DNA from: Diadophis punctatus similis
Taxonomy: Eukaryota > Chordata > Lepidosauria > Squamata > Dipsadidae
NCBI GenBank assembly: GCA_023053685.1
Contig: JALIGW010000032.1
Coordinates: 6,743,456 to 6,807,455, forward strand
Reading direction: 5' to 3'
Length of the DNA: 64,000 nucleotides
Shown: positions 1 through 26,345 of the stretch, piece after piece
Layout of the letters: the number at the start of each line of letters is the position of its first letter
Position numbering within the stretch: the stretch's first letter is position 1
Position numbers and translations under genes: made by a program
Notes under the pieces: generated by a model
Seen by the model: the letters and a program-made list of their open reading frames with translations, nothing else
The model's database searches: none
Told to the model about the DNA's origin: nothing

Positions 1-89
1 CGTTTACAGGCCTCCAATGTCACCATCGAGTGACTTTGGGCACCTTCTGCTTGATCCTTGTGATCCACCCTGGGTGTAACACAAAAAGG

Positions 90-119
90 TTGTTGTTGTT
101 GTTGTTGTTGTTGTTGTTA
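90..119. repeat. (TTG)n microsatellite
   Basis: About ten consecutive TTG units, ending in TTAT. The unit run is directly visible and lies at the edge of the SINE-like repeat that follows. Confidence 0.9.
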
Positions 120-330
120 TAAAGGTTTTGTGCAATTTGGGGGGCAAGATTTCAGAAGAGGTTTGCCCTTGCCTGCTTTCCAGGGCTGAGAGAGAGTGAC
201 TGGCCCAAAGTCAGCCAGCTTGGGCCTCAGGCGGGACAAGAACTCTCCCGGGTTCCAGCCTGGTGCCGTCAGCACCATAACACACTGGGTCTCTCGACAA
301 CTTTTGTCTGAGTCAGTACAACCCAGAGTT
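120..330 (-). repeat. tRNA-derived CORE/MIR-like SINE, decayed
   Basis: The segment contains GCTGAGAGAGAGTGACTGG followed by CCCAAAGTCAGCCAGC, then a GGCGGGACAAGAACTC block. Read on the minus strand this is a degenerate tRNA-type B box followed by a core resembling the CORE/MIR motif TGGGTGACTTTGGGC. A better copy lies at 14205-14365. Edges are approximate. Confidence 0.5.
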
Positions 331-611
331 GTCCATTCGGCCCATGCCATTGTCAGGGAAGGGGGATGTCCAAAGTGATGGAAGCCACGGGGATGGAGCA
401 AGACGGGGTCCTCTTGCCGAGTCTGGCCCTTGACCTTCATTCCAGCAACCTCTTTCTAACCGGCCAGCCAGTGTCCTGGAGCAGGAAGGCAGAAGCGAAG
501 CCCCCCCGCCTAGACCCCCTTGGCTGCTGTGACTCCTTGGCCTCTCTCTCTTGAAGGGTTTCAAGAGGGAAACGTCAGCTCTTCCTCTGGCAAAGAGCCC
601 CACAAGCAATG

Positions 612-638
612 TTTATTTATTTATTTATTTATTTATTA
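612..638. repeat. (TTTA)n microsatellite
   Basis: About six TTTA units. In this window such tails usually mark the 3' end of an L2-like LINE, but no recognisable LINE body is attached here. Confidence 0.85.
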
Positions 639-670
639 TTGGTTCTTCTATAACACATGTTCCCTGTAAA

Positions 671-820
671 GTTAGAAAATGGCGCGCGGCAGTTAAAAAC
701 TGCCGTGCGGCGTCCCCCTTTCACGTGCGCGGGCGCGCAGCCTCTGCAATTAGAAAACGCCGGGTGGAAGTTAGAAACCTCTGCGCGGCGTTCTTCCATC
801 ACATGCGCAGCCGCGCAGCC
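671..820. repeat. Two-copy CpG-rich 72-bp duplication
   Basis: Two diverged copies of the same 72-bp unit lie at 671-742 and 749-820, separated by TCTGCA. Both begin with TTAGAAAA, both carry a second TTA(A/G)AAAC block and a GCGGCGT block, and both end in GCGCAGCC. They are rich in CpG and GCGC. I do not recognise the family. Confidence 0.65.
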
Positions 821-1021
821 GCGCACCTTAGAGGGAACAGTGCCCACAAGTGCAGTTTGTCTTCCCTGTGGGGCTCCCACTCCCTACCGAGTGTAACAGA
901 AACACACAAATTGTGCTCCCTCCTGTGAGAATGCCAAGTGGGTAACCACATCAGATTGCTCACCAATCTCTTCCTTGCTGGGCTGGGATTGGGTTGCTGC
1001 CTAACCCATGACACTGTAGAT

Positions 1022-1265
1022 CAGTGGTTCTCAACCTTCCTAATGCTGCGACCCGCCCCCACGACCCCACCGCGACCCACCCCGCCGCCACGCCCGCTGC
1101 CGCGCCCCCCTTCCCGTCGCCGGCATTTGGGTTCTTTTATCCTCTGCGCATGCGCAAAGCATTCTGATCATGCGCAGAGGGTAAAAGAACCCAAATGGCG
1201 GCATCCGGGCGAAGTCTTCCGACCCCTGTGAAAGGGTCGTTCGACCCCCAGGTTGAGAACCACTG
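1022..1265. mobile_element. SPIN-like hAT MITE with 8-bp target duplication
   Basis: The 244-bp element starts CAGTGGTTCTCAACC and ends GGTTGAGAACCACTG. It is flanked on both sides by the perfect 8-bp duplication CTGTAGAT (1014-1021 and 1266-1273). The right terminus, read inward, has GGGGGTCGAACGACCC followed by a TTTCACAGGGGTCG block, which resembles the SPIN (Space Invader) hAT family as I remember it. The interior at about 1127-1195 is a large foldback around CTCTGCGCATG. There is no coding capacity. Confidence 0.85.
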
Positions 1266-1597
1266 CTGTAGATGGACCCGCTGGTCCTGAAGACCCCGCC
1301 TGCTCCCGAGCCAGGTTGTAAGCCAGAGTCACCAGATGAGCCTTTGAGGGGCCCCACCCTGTGTGAAAGGGAGGCACCAGGCAAGTGGGGGGGGGGCTGC
1401 CTATGCTGCTTGGTGAGGCTCCTGTGTGGAGACGTGTCTGCAGAATTGCCTGTCCCCGCCCCCCGTGGGAGATTCCTGTGCAAAACGCTGGGAAGGGGCT
1501 GCTGAGGCGTCCTCTGAGATATGGCCGGGGGTGGGGAGAGCTGATGAAAGCTGACTGTGCCCTCCGTGACTCTGATTGCCGTTTTTGTCTCTGCCAG

Positions 1598-1704
1598 GTC
1601 TTGGGCTGCCCTGAGGAGAGGTCTTCTGCCAGCCCGCTCTGTCCCCCAGGGCCCTTCCATGGGTAGCTTCAATGCCACAGGTGCCCTGGCGAATGGGACC
1701 GAAG
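1598..1704 (+). other. RUSC2: RUSC2 5' untranslated part of first coding exon
   Basis: A pyrimidine-rich tract ending in CTGCCAG places a splice acceptor at 1597, so the exon probably begins at 1598. An in-frame ATG at 1672 precedes the chosen ATG at 1705. The latter starts the protein at MDSPPKL, as in mammalian RUSC2. Upstream noncoding exons and the promoter are not recognisable in 1-1597 and probably lie left of the window. Confidence 0.7.
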
Positions 1705-17072
<15,368 letters not shown>

Positions 17073-17829
17073 CAGGCAGGCGATCCCTGGTGGTGCCCAG
17101 AGCTGTGCCGGCCAACAGGCCCCTCACCAAGACTCAGCCAAGGATCCAGCTTCTCTTGCCTGCCCTGGGCGAGGAGGGGGGCTCCTCCTCTCTGCCAGGG
17201 CCTCCTGTGGCCAAACGTTCCTGTGCATGCGCCTCTCCCCTTCCTCGTCTCCGTGACACCTACGCCGTGTCCGAATGAAAATGGGGCCCCTGTGAAGGAC
17301 TGCCAGGACCCCAGAAGGCCTGCTCCAGACTTGGGGGACTGTGTGCTAACCTGTATTAATGCTGGGCAGGGGGAGGGAGGGAGGGAGGGAGGGGGAGGTG
17401 AGAGCAGTGCGGCCTCTGTGCATGCGTGCAGACGGAGCCAGTTGTGGCCGGTCTCTGCAGGAGCAGCTGACCAGTCGGGGAAGAGTGTGTCCGGCCAGCT
17501 CTCCCACCGAGGGCAGAGGCTTTGGCGCCAGAAGGGCACCCATGGCACAGGTTGGGTGGTGTCGGTGGAACCTCATGCCACTCGATGGGGAAAAGGTTTT
17601 TATGTGGGAGGGGTCAGAGCCTGGGTTGCATTCTGACCAGTGGGGAGGAAGGGGGCTCCCCCCACAGCCAGTGGGCAGTGCCAGTCAGTATTTGGGGCTG
17701 GGCTCTCGCCTGCCCGCCCCGTCCCCTCGAAGGACCCCAATGAGAATGCAGGTGTCAGTCCTGCCGGTGTTGTGAGGGTGGCGCCATCTTTAATTTATAC
17801 TTCCGGCATTTAGAACAGGGTGTCTCGCC

Positions 17830-17847
17830 TTTATTTATTTCTTTATT
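17830..17847 (-). promoter_or_regulatory. Candidate CIMIP2B polyadenylation signals
   Basis: Three TTTATT words (17830-17835, 17834-17839, 17842-17847) read AATAAA on the minus strand. They are the first such words met downstream of the CIMIP2B stop at 18590, and they sit within 31 bp of the RUSC2 signal. The assignment is inferred from position. Confidence 0.5.
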
Positions 17848-17860
17848 TATGACACGTATT

Positions 17861-17866
17861 AATAAA
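17861..17866 (+). promoter_or_regulatory. RUSC2: RUSC2 polyadenylation signal AATAAA
   Basis: Canonical AATAAA 789 bp after the RUSC2 stop codon, at the end of an otherwise featureless 3' UTR (17073 to about 17885). Confidence 0.75.
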
Positions 17867-18374
17867 AAAGGTGCTGATTATGAGCTCCCTCGGCAGCCTG
17901 GTGATTCCCCCCTCCCAGCTTCTTTGCAGCCCCCCCCAAGACCCCCTCCCATCTACACAAGTAGAGCCGTCTTGATGCTTCATTCAGAAGTTTGCTGGGT
18001 TGGTGACCCTTTTGAGGGGTCATTCGGGAACCCCAAAGAAGGCAGGTTGGCCTTTACGTGCCCCGAATGCACTGTGGGCGGCTACCAGCCAGAAGATGGA
18101 CAAAGGGGGCAGATGGTAGAAGGGGGGTTGATCGAATGCCAGCAAGGCAGAATCCCTGCCCGATAGGTGTGCCAACAGACCCACCTCGGCAACTGAATTC
18201 ACTGCTTTTTCAGGTTCTTGGAATCGAATGTGCCCTAAACTAACTCAGCAGGCTGCTTGGGCATGTGAACCTGCCGGCTGGATTTGGCTTATTTCTGAGG
18301 GGGAAAAGGCCTTTATACCCCTCAGCCAAGCCCAGCTGAAGAGCAGCTCCCCATTTTCCCCCTTGGTGCCCATC

Positions 18375-18435
18375 ACCCCGGCTGGCTGAGGAATTCTGGG
18401 AGTTGAAGTCAAGTTGCCACCGTTGGAGACCCCTG
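18375..18435. repeat. Half copy of GGGAGTTGAAGTCC foldback MITE
   Basis: Contains GGCTGGCTGAGGAATTCTGG and GGGAGTTGAAGTCAAG and ends GTTGGAGACCCCTG. The 8 bp that follow, CTGTAAAG, would fit a hAT-type target site. Only one arm is present. Confidence 0.5.
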
Positions 18436-18589
18436 CTGTAAAGGGTTCTCCCCGGGCAGCTCCCTTTGGGCAGAGCAGGAGGTATGGCAAAGGGGCACCC
18501 TCACGGCCTGCCTTCCATGGCCACAGCCCACCCAGAACGGCGAGGTGGGCTCAGAGGAGAGGGTGCTGGCGAGGGAGCCACAGATTCCC

Positions 18590-21500
18590 TTACTGCGTGA
18601 CGTCCAGCACCTGCTTCTCCAGGGTGCTTTGGCCCAGGGCGTCGCGGGTGAGGTGGCCGTAGGTGTGGCCGAATTGGAACTTGTAACCTGGGTTCAGAGA
18701 GAGAGAGGGAAGGAGTGACCGTTGTGGGCAAATCCACAGCTGCAGTCAGTGCCATCAATGCCCAGGGTCTGCAAGGGAATCCCTGGAGGAGGCAGGGGGG
18801 CCTCCGAAGGGGAAGCTGAAGGAGGCTGGCCGGTTGGCGTAATTGTGTGAGCTGCAGCTGTGTCCATCTGAATCCAGGAGTGTCCAACCTTGGCAACTTT
18901 AAGACCCGTGGACTTCAACTCCCAGAATTCTCCAGCCAACATGGCTGGCTGGGGAATTCTGGGAGTTGAAGACCACAAGTCTTAAAGCTGCCAAGGTTGG
19001 GCACCTCCAGTCTAGGGGCTCTGGGTTAAATGACCCCTGCCCACTTAGCAGCATTTTGTGAACAGTCAATCAAAAATGGACAGTCCGAAGGCCTCTGAGG
19101 CAAAGAACCGAGGGGGGAGGGGGGGCTAAAAAGCAAGGCTCTCCCTGCCCTCCGGAGAAGGAGCTGCTGAGCTGGTCAGCCGTAGTGGGCCTGCAGGGGC
19201 CTGTGGAACCCGGCATGTTCTGGAGGGCAAGGACCCTCCCTCCTCCGAGAGGTCAGCCTCTGGTTGGTGTGGCGCTGGACTCTCCAGCCCATTGGTGAGA
19301 TGGTTTCCCTGGATTAGTGGCTGTTGTCCCAGCTGAGCGGGTGAGTGGGCTGCGTGTCTCAGGGTCCCCCAACCCACGGCTGGACTGCAGCTCAAGGGAT
19401 CCTCCCAGAGAATCCCTGGCACCCTCTGCGGCTGGGCTGGTAGGAATCTGTGCAAAGGTGGATTTTGATCCCTTTTTCCAGGAATCTTCTTCATGGGCCT
19501 CTCAAGGTGGCTGTGGAAGAGACCCCTCAGAAGGGGGCCCTGAGGGTGCAGGCCGAGACCTGGAGTTTCTGCCTGGCCGGTTGTGGCACAGGTGTGGCTT
19601 CATTCCAGGGGCACAAAGTGGGAGATGGCAACTGGACTGTGAATGCTTGACACCCCTGGCAGTTCCCATGGTTGGCATCAGAGGCACAAGGAACTTCTGC
19701 CCTCCGGTGCTGGGGCTGCTCCCCTGGCAGGAGGCCGAGTTGCCCAGAGCCGTATGAAAGATGCCCGGAGCCATGCAGGGCTTGGTGGGGAGGGGTGATC
19801 CAAGGGACAGGGGGGGGAGGTAAGTGGGGGCAAGGCACTCACCTGGCACATAGCCTTTGTAGTGGGGCAGGAGGCCCCTATCTGTGGGGTACGTCTTGGC
19901 CAGGGGCGGGAGGGGATCCCCCCTATGTGAAGAGTCCCGCAGAATCTCATTGAACTCCACCATTGCCCGGTGGGCAAGAATGGGGTAGCTTGCTCCAATC
20001 AGGAACTGGAGGCGAGGCACAAAGCCGGTGAAGCCTGTGGGGCAGAGTCGGGGAGCTTAAACCCTCAGGACCCTCCTGCGAGGGAGCCCAGCCCCTCCCT
20101 CCTGCAGGCGGGCAGTCCCGGCTCGGCATCGACCGATTGGTGAAGGTTCCAGCCAGTCAGGTGTTTCTGACACCGTTGGTGCCAGGTGTCAGCTCCCCTA
20201 GGCAGGAGACTCCCTCTCGCTTTTGAGCCCCAAAACACAGACAACTGGACCCACAATGGTTCATGGTAATGAGGACCCCTCTTTTCTCAGAAGGCAAGCT
20301 AGCGCATTTCCACACATTGCCTCTAAGTAAATACTCGTAAGTGGTGCCTCCGCATTCCCCCTCCCTCCACTGGGGTCTCCTCTGCAAGCCCCTCGGCTGC
20401 CAGGCTGCCTTTGACTTCTCTGCCTGCAGAGCCACAAACCCTGGCACCCCAAGCCCCCCCCCCCGGCCCTAGCATGCAGGGCCCTGAAACCCCCCCCCCC
20501 CGAGAGACTGGTGGCTCACTGCCAAGCAAGCCCTGGCTATCGGTACGCTGTGGCAGCAAGGAAGTGGGGCAGTGGAAAGGACAGCTGGTGCCCCGCCAGA
20601 AGAAGAGGCTGGGGAGCCCTAAGGGGCACAGGTGTGGGTCTCTTCTGCGCTGGTGGGAAGGGGCATTTCAGCCTCTCTCCTGTGAGACCGAGGGAGATCC
20701 CCCTCGCTCTCTGGGACACGCTTGCTCCTTCCTCCCCTCGGGGGTCCCGAGTCCTCTGGAGCCTGACCTGAAACAAAGGCTCTCTCCAGCGCAAGGGGCG
20801 ATCCTGGGGGCCGGAAAGCCAGGGGGGCGGCGGCAGCAGCAGCATCAGTCCCAGCCACGGGCAGGGCAGGGCGAGGCTAGGAGCAGAGCAGAGACGGACG
20901 TGAGTCCCTGGAGGCCTCTGGGCACCTGGAGGCTCTCGCAGCTCCTCCCAGTAAAGCAGCATCTGGCAGAGAAGGCAGAGGGCCCCAAGAAGGGGCCCCA
21001 GAAGACCCGCACCCTGTGGCCACACGCACTGACGGCCTGCAAGATCGGAGGTGGCTTCTAACAGAGGTCTCTCTTCGTTTTTCATTGTTGTGCTGGGGGA
21101 CACCCATGCAGAGAGACCCCAAAGGCATCAGGGGAGGGAGGGGGGAGGGAGGGAGGGAGCTTTTGACCCATAGAGGGATGCTATGAGAGTGGAAAACTGG
21201 AGCCCCACCCCGTGCCCCCCTCCTCAAGCCATGACCCAGCTGGGGATGCGGAGGAGAGGGGAAGCCCTCATTTGCACAAGTTGGGGGCTGAGCAGCAGAG
21301 CTCAGGCTATGCCCCTTTCTGTCTCTCTTTCTGCCCCAGAGCCTCCTCTGGAAAGGGCAGGCATGCCACGAACCTCTCCCTCTCCCAGGATGGGGCTGGA
21401 GGAGAGCCCCTCAGTGGAGGAGGGGATCCAGCCCTCCTCCAGGAGATGCTCTGGAAGCCCCCAGCCCCCCCCCGCCTCACCCCATGGCTCCCGGATGCCC

Positions 21501-23003
21501 TGCCTGCCACTTACTCTGCTTTCCAGCTGGGGGGCTTCGGTCACCTCCCTGGCTTGGCCCAGGCGCCGGGCCCCCGGCTCCTCCTGGGGTGCAAACTCCA
21601 GCCAGGCCTGCCTGCAGATTTCTCCGTAGGTCTTGGCAAAGTGGTGCTGCGCCCTGGGGACGAATCCTGCCAGGAGACACAGGAGAGCTGGAAGGAGGCA
21701 AAGTGGGGCCCCAGGAAGGCTCTGGGCTCAGCAAGGAATCGGTACCCAAGTTCTCTGCTCCAGGCAGAGCCCCCACCACCACGGGGTACAGCTGGTGCCC
21801 CTTTCCCAGCCTCTGAGATAGAGGGAGGACTGGCTTGCTGGCACTGGGAGCTCTGGCCCCGTCTGCAAGGGGGTCGCTAAGAGGTGCTCAAAAACGGTGG
21901 TGGTGGGGGCTGTGTCTAGGCAACCCCCCCACTAGGACTCGCAATACAATCTTTCTCTCCCCCCCTTTGCTTTGCTTTGTTGAGTCCAGACCCCCCCCAC
22001 TCCCTCCTGCAAGGGGCCCAGGAATGTCTTTTCAGCCCCCTCCCCCCGTTCTTCAGCTGACCCTCCCGGCCCTCTCAGCCGGGGGAGAGCCCACCTCCCA
22101 GCGCCACTTACCGGTATAGCCCGGGACCCCGCTGCAGCCTTTGCCCCGGGCCCTCCGACCTGGCCCCGGCCGCTCCTTTGGGGCGCGGAGGGCGCAGTTG
22201 GGCTGCAGGAGCAGCCGGCCAGAGCGGCTGGGGGCGGCCAGCAGCTGCGACGTGAGCTTCCCGTAAGTCTGGCCCAGGGTGAATTTGTAGCGGGGACAGT
22301 AGCCGCCGTAGCTGCGAGGACAGGAGACCCCGCCCCCCCCAAAGTCGCCGTCAACTTTCAGGCCCTTCAGCGCTCCCGGCTCTGAGCCCCCCAGCCCAGC
22401 CCAGCCCAGCCCAGCCCCGCTAAGCTCAGCGGCCGGCTGAACTTGCCCGAGAGCCAGCCGGGGCGCAGAGCCTGGCCGTCACTGCCCTGCTTGGCCCGGC
22501 CTCTTGGCTCCGATGCAGCTGCCGAGGCTCCGGCCGGGAGGTGCTGCGGGGTCCCCGCCGCCTTCTAGCAGCTTCGCGGCGGCTTCCGTGGGCGGAGGGA
22601 GAGGGGCGCCCTCCTCCCGGCCAGCCCAGCTCCTCCGCCGCTCGTGACACGCCAGGAATCTGCCCCCCCCCCCAGGACTTGCACGCTCAGCTTCACCCGC
22701 GGGTCGCTACGCAGGCTCTGCCCCCGGTGGGCGGCGTGGCAGAGAACTGGCGGGGGGTGTGTGTGTTTGTGTGCCCTGGAAGAGATGCCCTCCAGCGCCC
22801 TGCCTGCTTGCCGGGGGCTCGTTCCCCTCTGTGCCACTCCTCTGCCCCGAGGAGGCGCCAAAGGCAGCCGCGAGGGCTGCTCAGGGAAGCGGGGGGGGGG
22901 GGGGGAGAGGGGCCGGCTCTTACCCAGGAAGGAAGTGGGGCTCCGGGGTCATCAGGACCTGGCTGAGTTTGGGGGCAAATGCCGCTGCCGCCGTTGGGGC
23001 CAT
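18590..23003 (-). CDS. CIMIP2B: Ciliary microtubule inner protein 2B (FAM166B)
   Basis: This small axonemal protein belongs to the FAM166/CIMIP2 group that lines the lumen of doublet microtubules in motile cilia and sperm flagella. Exons on the minus strand: 23003-22924, 22311-22112, 21666-21515, 20876-20768, 20034-19843, 18687-18590. All have GT-AG junctions and the phases join without conflict, giving 276 aa against 275 in human. Four copies of the family repeat are visible: GYGGYCPRYKFTLGQTYGKL, GYTGFVPRAQHHFAKTYG, GFTGFVPRLQFLIGASY and GYVPGYKFQFGHTYGHL. The C-terminus is LEKQVLDVTQ. Exon 4 (20876-20768) codes for a poorly conserved Ala/Pro-rich linker and has a weaker donor (GTCAGG). It is assigned because it alone restores phase between exons 3 and 5 and ends FVSG, like human FMSG. 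The gene converges tail-to-tail with RUSC2, as in human. Confidence 0.94.
18875..19008. mobile_element. Foldback MITE, best copy of GGGAGTTGAAGTCC family
   Basis: The left arm AGTGTCCAACCTTGGCAAC, then CTTCAACTCCCAGAATTC, and the right arm GAATTCTGGGAGTTGAAG with GCCAAGGTTGGGCACC form a long imperfect hairpin. It lies between the last two CIMIP2B coding exons. Ends are slightly degraded and I could not fix a target duplication. Related pieces lie at 13484, 18375 and 46317. Confidence 0.75.
22160..22620. promoter_or_regulatory. CpG-rich segment in and beside CIMIP2B exon 2
   Basis: The stretch is dense in CpG (for example CCGCCGCCTTC, TTCGCGGCGGC, GGCCGGGAGG) compared with its flanks. It spans part of exon 2 and intron 1. 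It could be an internal CpG island or an alternative promoter, but no promoter motif is evident. Confidence 0.35.
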
Positions 23004-26000
23004 GATCTGCGGAGCGGCTAGCACGAGCCCTGGCTGGGAAGGGTTTGGTATGTGTTGTGGGGAGGAGCTGGGATGGGAGCTGCTGCCCAGGGAAACCGTC
23101 GCCAGGCAGACATTCGCCAGCCTTGCCAGGCAGGGGGGCAAAGGCAGGCGACCAGGCGCAGGTGCTAAGCCTGGCGCAGGAGAGGAGGGAAAAGGGAGAT
23201 TTTGGCCGCCTTCAGTGCTGGGGGAAAGAGATCCCTTTCTCCCCCCCCCCAGCCTTTCGTTGGTAGCGCCTCAGGACATGCCCCTTCTTCTCCGGAAGGG
23301 CCAGACTGGCAGGGCTGCCCTCGGCCAAGATTGCTGGGTGTCCCACAGAATTTCTGGCTCAGCATCCTGCATGGCTCTGGGGGCAGAAAGGCCCAGGAGA
23401 GAAGGTACCCCTGGAGGCGGTGGGGGGGAGGCCGGAGGGTCCTCCAGGGCAGAGCAGAGAAGGGCATCCCCCTCTCTGTCCCCCTGACTCAAATCCGACT
23501 TTAGGCTGAGCCACAGCACAAATGGGGGGAATGGGGGGGGGGAAGGCCAGGCTTGGCACGGCCAGGACATGCCAGCTGAGAAAGGGGCCCGGGGGGGGGG
23601 GTGAGGAGGTCGGAGCAGGTCTGAGATGGGCTCCTCTTGGTGGCCTTTCCTTCTGTGGGGAGCTGAAAGGGGCCCCTCCCCTTCAGAAGACCCTAGAAAT
23701 CAGCCTCCTGCTTAGCCAAAGCCTCCCCCAGACGGAGGCACCCCCCCATCCAGGCTGAGATAAGCTTCCCAAGCCTTGAAGGGGGCAGTGGGCGGAGGGG
23801 AGTGAAGGCTGGGAAGCCTCTGTGCCCCTTCCTCTTTCAGAATCCCCCTCCCCTGCCTTCAGCCTTCCTTTCCTACCCCTCAGTTCCTTCTGCCACAGAT
23901 TCCTGTTTTGCTTGGGAGCATTAACAACTGGCTTTGGGAGGTCCAGGCAGGGGGTTCTCCAGGGGGTGTTGCAACCACAGGGATATCAGACTGACACCCC
24001 CCCCCATGCACAAACACATGATGAGGTCATCAGAGAAAGAATTCTTGGTTTGCCTGCCTAGAAAGCATGATTTGGAGCCAGTTCCCTGTTGCATCAGCCC
24101 TCCGAAGCCCTCTGCAGGTGTTCACTGCATAGGAATTTCCCCAGCATTCCTGCTGCTGTGGCCCCCTAACGCCTCCAGACAAGGGTGGCATCCGGAGGCC
24201 CCGTCCTCGGCCGCTTGCCTCGTCTCCAGCCCATGGTCTGAGGCAGGTTCTCCAGTGGCCTCTCTCGGCTTCCACTCAGGCTCCAGGGCTGCCCCAGAAG
24301 GGTGTGTTGTTTGGAGAAGTGGGGGCCCTGGCCGTGCCCGAGAGAAGCATTCGCGCTTGGCAAACAAACCTCAGAAAAGCAAATCCTGACCAAAGAAAGG
24401 GGCCGCCCCGTCTCCACAGGAAGCGAATCTTTCTTCTACCGGCTCTTGGCAGCCCATCACTTGCCCTTGGGGAGGGGTCTGCAACTGACAGGCCCAGCCT
24501 CCCACCCATGCACTAACCTGGCCGGGGTCTGCTGCTCTCCCTGCCGTGCAGGTTGAGACCCACCCATCCACGCAGGCAGCTCAGGGCAAACGCCCCCACC
24601 CCTGCCTTGTCTCAACGTAGTCATCGATTTTGCTCACAGATGCCCCGTCAAGTCAGGGGGCCCAGAGATACAGAGGCCACATCCCCCAGAAAGCAGCCAT
24701 TCAGGAGGGTGAAACTTTGCAAGCCATGCCCCATGCTGGCTTGGGGTCTGGATTTGTATTTCCTTCTGGCAGGAAAGGCTCAAATCACTCCGGAGATGCT
24801 AAGCAGGAAGGGGGTCTTTCCTCATCCACTCCAACGAGTCTGCAAAAGAAGAGAGGAGGGAGACACTGGGGACTGGAAACCCCTTCGCAGCCCCCGTGGC
24901 ACGGATTTGAGTGGGCACTGCCAACCCAGGGATTGGGGGAAAGTTCAGGCTGTGTTGAGCTGAGACACCTGGGGCTGATGGAATGTGGGGCTGAGTATGG
25001 GGGCCTTGACAGGGATGGCCTGAGACCTCCGCAGCCCCACTAGTGAGCCCTGGTGATGCGGGGAGCTCATGGCCAGACCGGGGGGGGGGGGCACCAGAGC
25101 CTTGGAAAGAGCTTGGGGGGCTCTGGGCTGGAAAGGCCTCTTGGCTCACAGGGGGCAGCCGTGACGGCTGGTGGAGAGAGAGAGGTCTCTTTGGTGGGGG
25201 GGGGAGGTCAGAGATCAATGGTGGGGGGGGGAACACAAGCGACTGGAGAGGGAGGCCACAATGGAAGGGTGTGGGGGGCGATTGAGAGAATTGGGGCAGG
25301 GAGTGCTAGCAGCAGCCATGTGAGCTCAGCCCCAGCTGATGGGCTCTTTGCGAGGTTTGTTGGGCTACTGAGGAGAAAGAACTAGAGGGGAAAACATTTT
25401 TGGGGTGACAAGCAGGAGAAGACCTGGGGGAGCCCTGGGCCGGGGGGGGGGAATGGAGATGAGCGATTGGATGCTGGCTTCGATCCCTGGGTCCAGAAAT
25501 GATGGATGGATGGATGGATGGATGGATGGACAGACGGACGGACAGTCCTGGCACGTATTATGAAATCCTGGCTGGGCAAGGATGGAGGGACTGCCCCGTT
25601 TTAAATCCTCTGTTAGCCCCTAACTGCCAAGTGAAGATCCTCCTGGAATTCGTGACGTGACCAGAGGCCCCGTCAATAAGGTGGCAGGCTGGGTGTGTCT
25701 GTGGCTAAGATGGGTTGGGGATTCTCTCCTGTGCCATCCGCTCCCTGGCAGAATCCTTGGCCAAGCCCCTGCACCTGATTCTTGGGCAGACTCACTTGGG
25801 GGACTCTCCGTAGAGGTTGATGCCGGGTGACCTCCATCCCATGCTCTGGGAGGGGGTTCAAGGAAGGCTCAGGAGTCCTTGGCCCCAATGGGGATGGGGG
25901 CTTCTCCAGATAGTTCTAGCCTGACCCACACAGGTGGTCACACATTCTACCTATTTTATCCCACAGCAACCCAAAGGAGATGGTGCCTGGCCTGTGCCAT

Positions 26001-26270
26001 GACCAGGCCCCTCCCAGAGCCACATGGGGCTTTCTCCCCACCCACCCCCGGAGTCACAGGCAGGTCGGTTAGGGGGTCTTCCAGGCAGACCGCAGCCAAG
26101 GATTCTGCCACATAGAGGTGGCACAGGAGAGGGTCCCCAACACGCCTCAGCCACAGTTCGGGGATCTGCCCCAATCTTCCTACTGTGAACTGACACTGTT
26201 TGGGTAACGCTTCCCTGATAAAATGTGTCTCTTTGGCTCCAATCTGCCTTCTGACGAGGAGGCTTTTTGT
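23004..26270. other. Intergenic region upstream of CIMIP2B, no gene seen
   Basis: GC-rich unique-looking sequence with frequent G or C homopolymers. The CIMIP2B 5' UTR and promoter must begin just above 23003, but I cannot mark them. A (GGAT)n tract lies at 25499-25530. None of the open frames resembles a known protein. Confidence 0.6.
25499..25530. repeat. (GGAT)n microsatellite
   Basis: About eight GGAT units, followed by degenerate GACAGACG units. Confidence 0.9.
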
Positions 26271-26345
26271 AGAATAGAATAGAATAGAATAGAATAGAAT
26301 AGAATAGAATAGAATAGAATAGAATAGAATAGAATAGAATAGAAT
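26271..26345. repeat. (AGAAT)15 microsatellite at LINE tail
   Basis: Exactly 75 bp of perfect AGAAT units (AATAG on permutation). It joins the 3' end of the L3/CR1 LINE to its right. In snakes this pairing of a LINE 3' end with an AATAG array is known as microsatellite seeding by the Snake1 L3 element. Confidence 0.95.

Noticed and set aside
1040..1678. 212-codon antisense frame
   Set aside because: It runs across a MITE and noncoding sequence upstream of RUSC2 and shows no domain.
26271..26345. CRISPR-like or minisatellite regulatory array
   Set aside because: Units are 5 bp with no spacers, and the array is the tail of a LINE.
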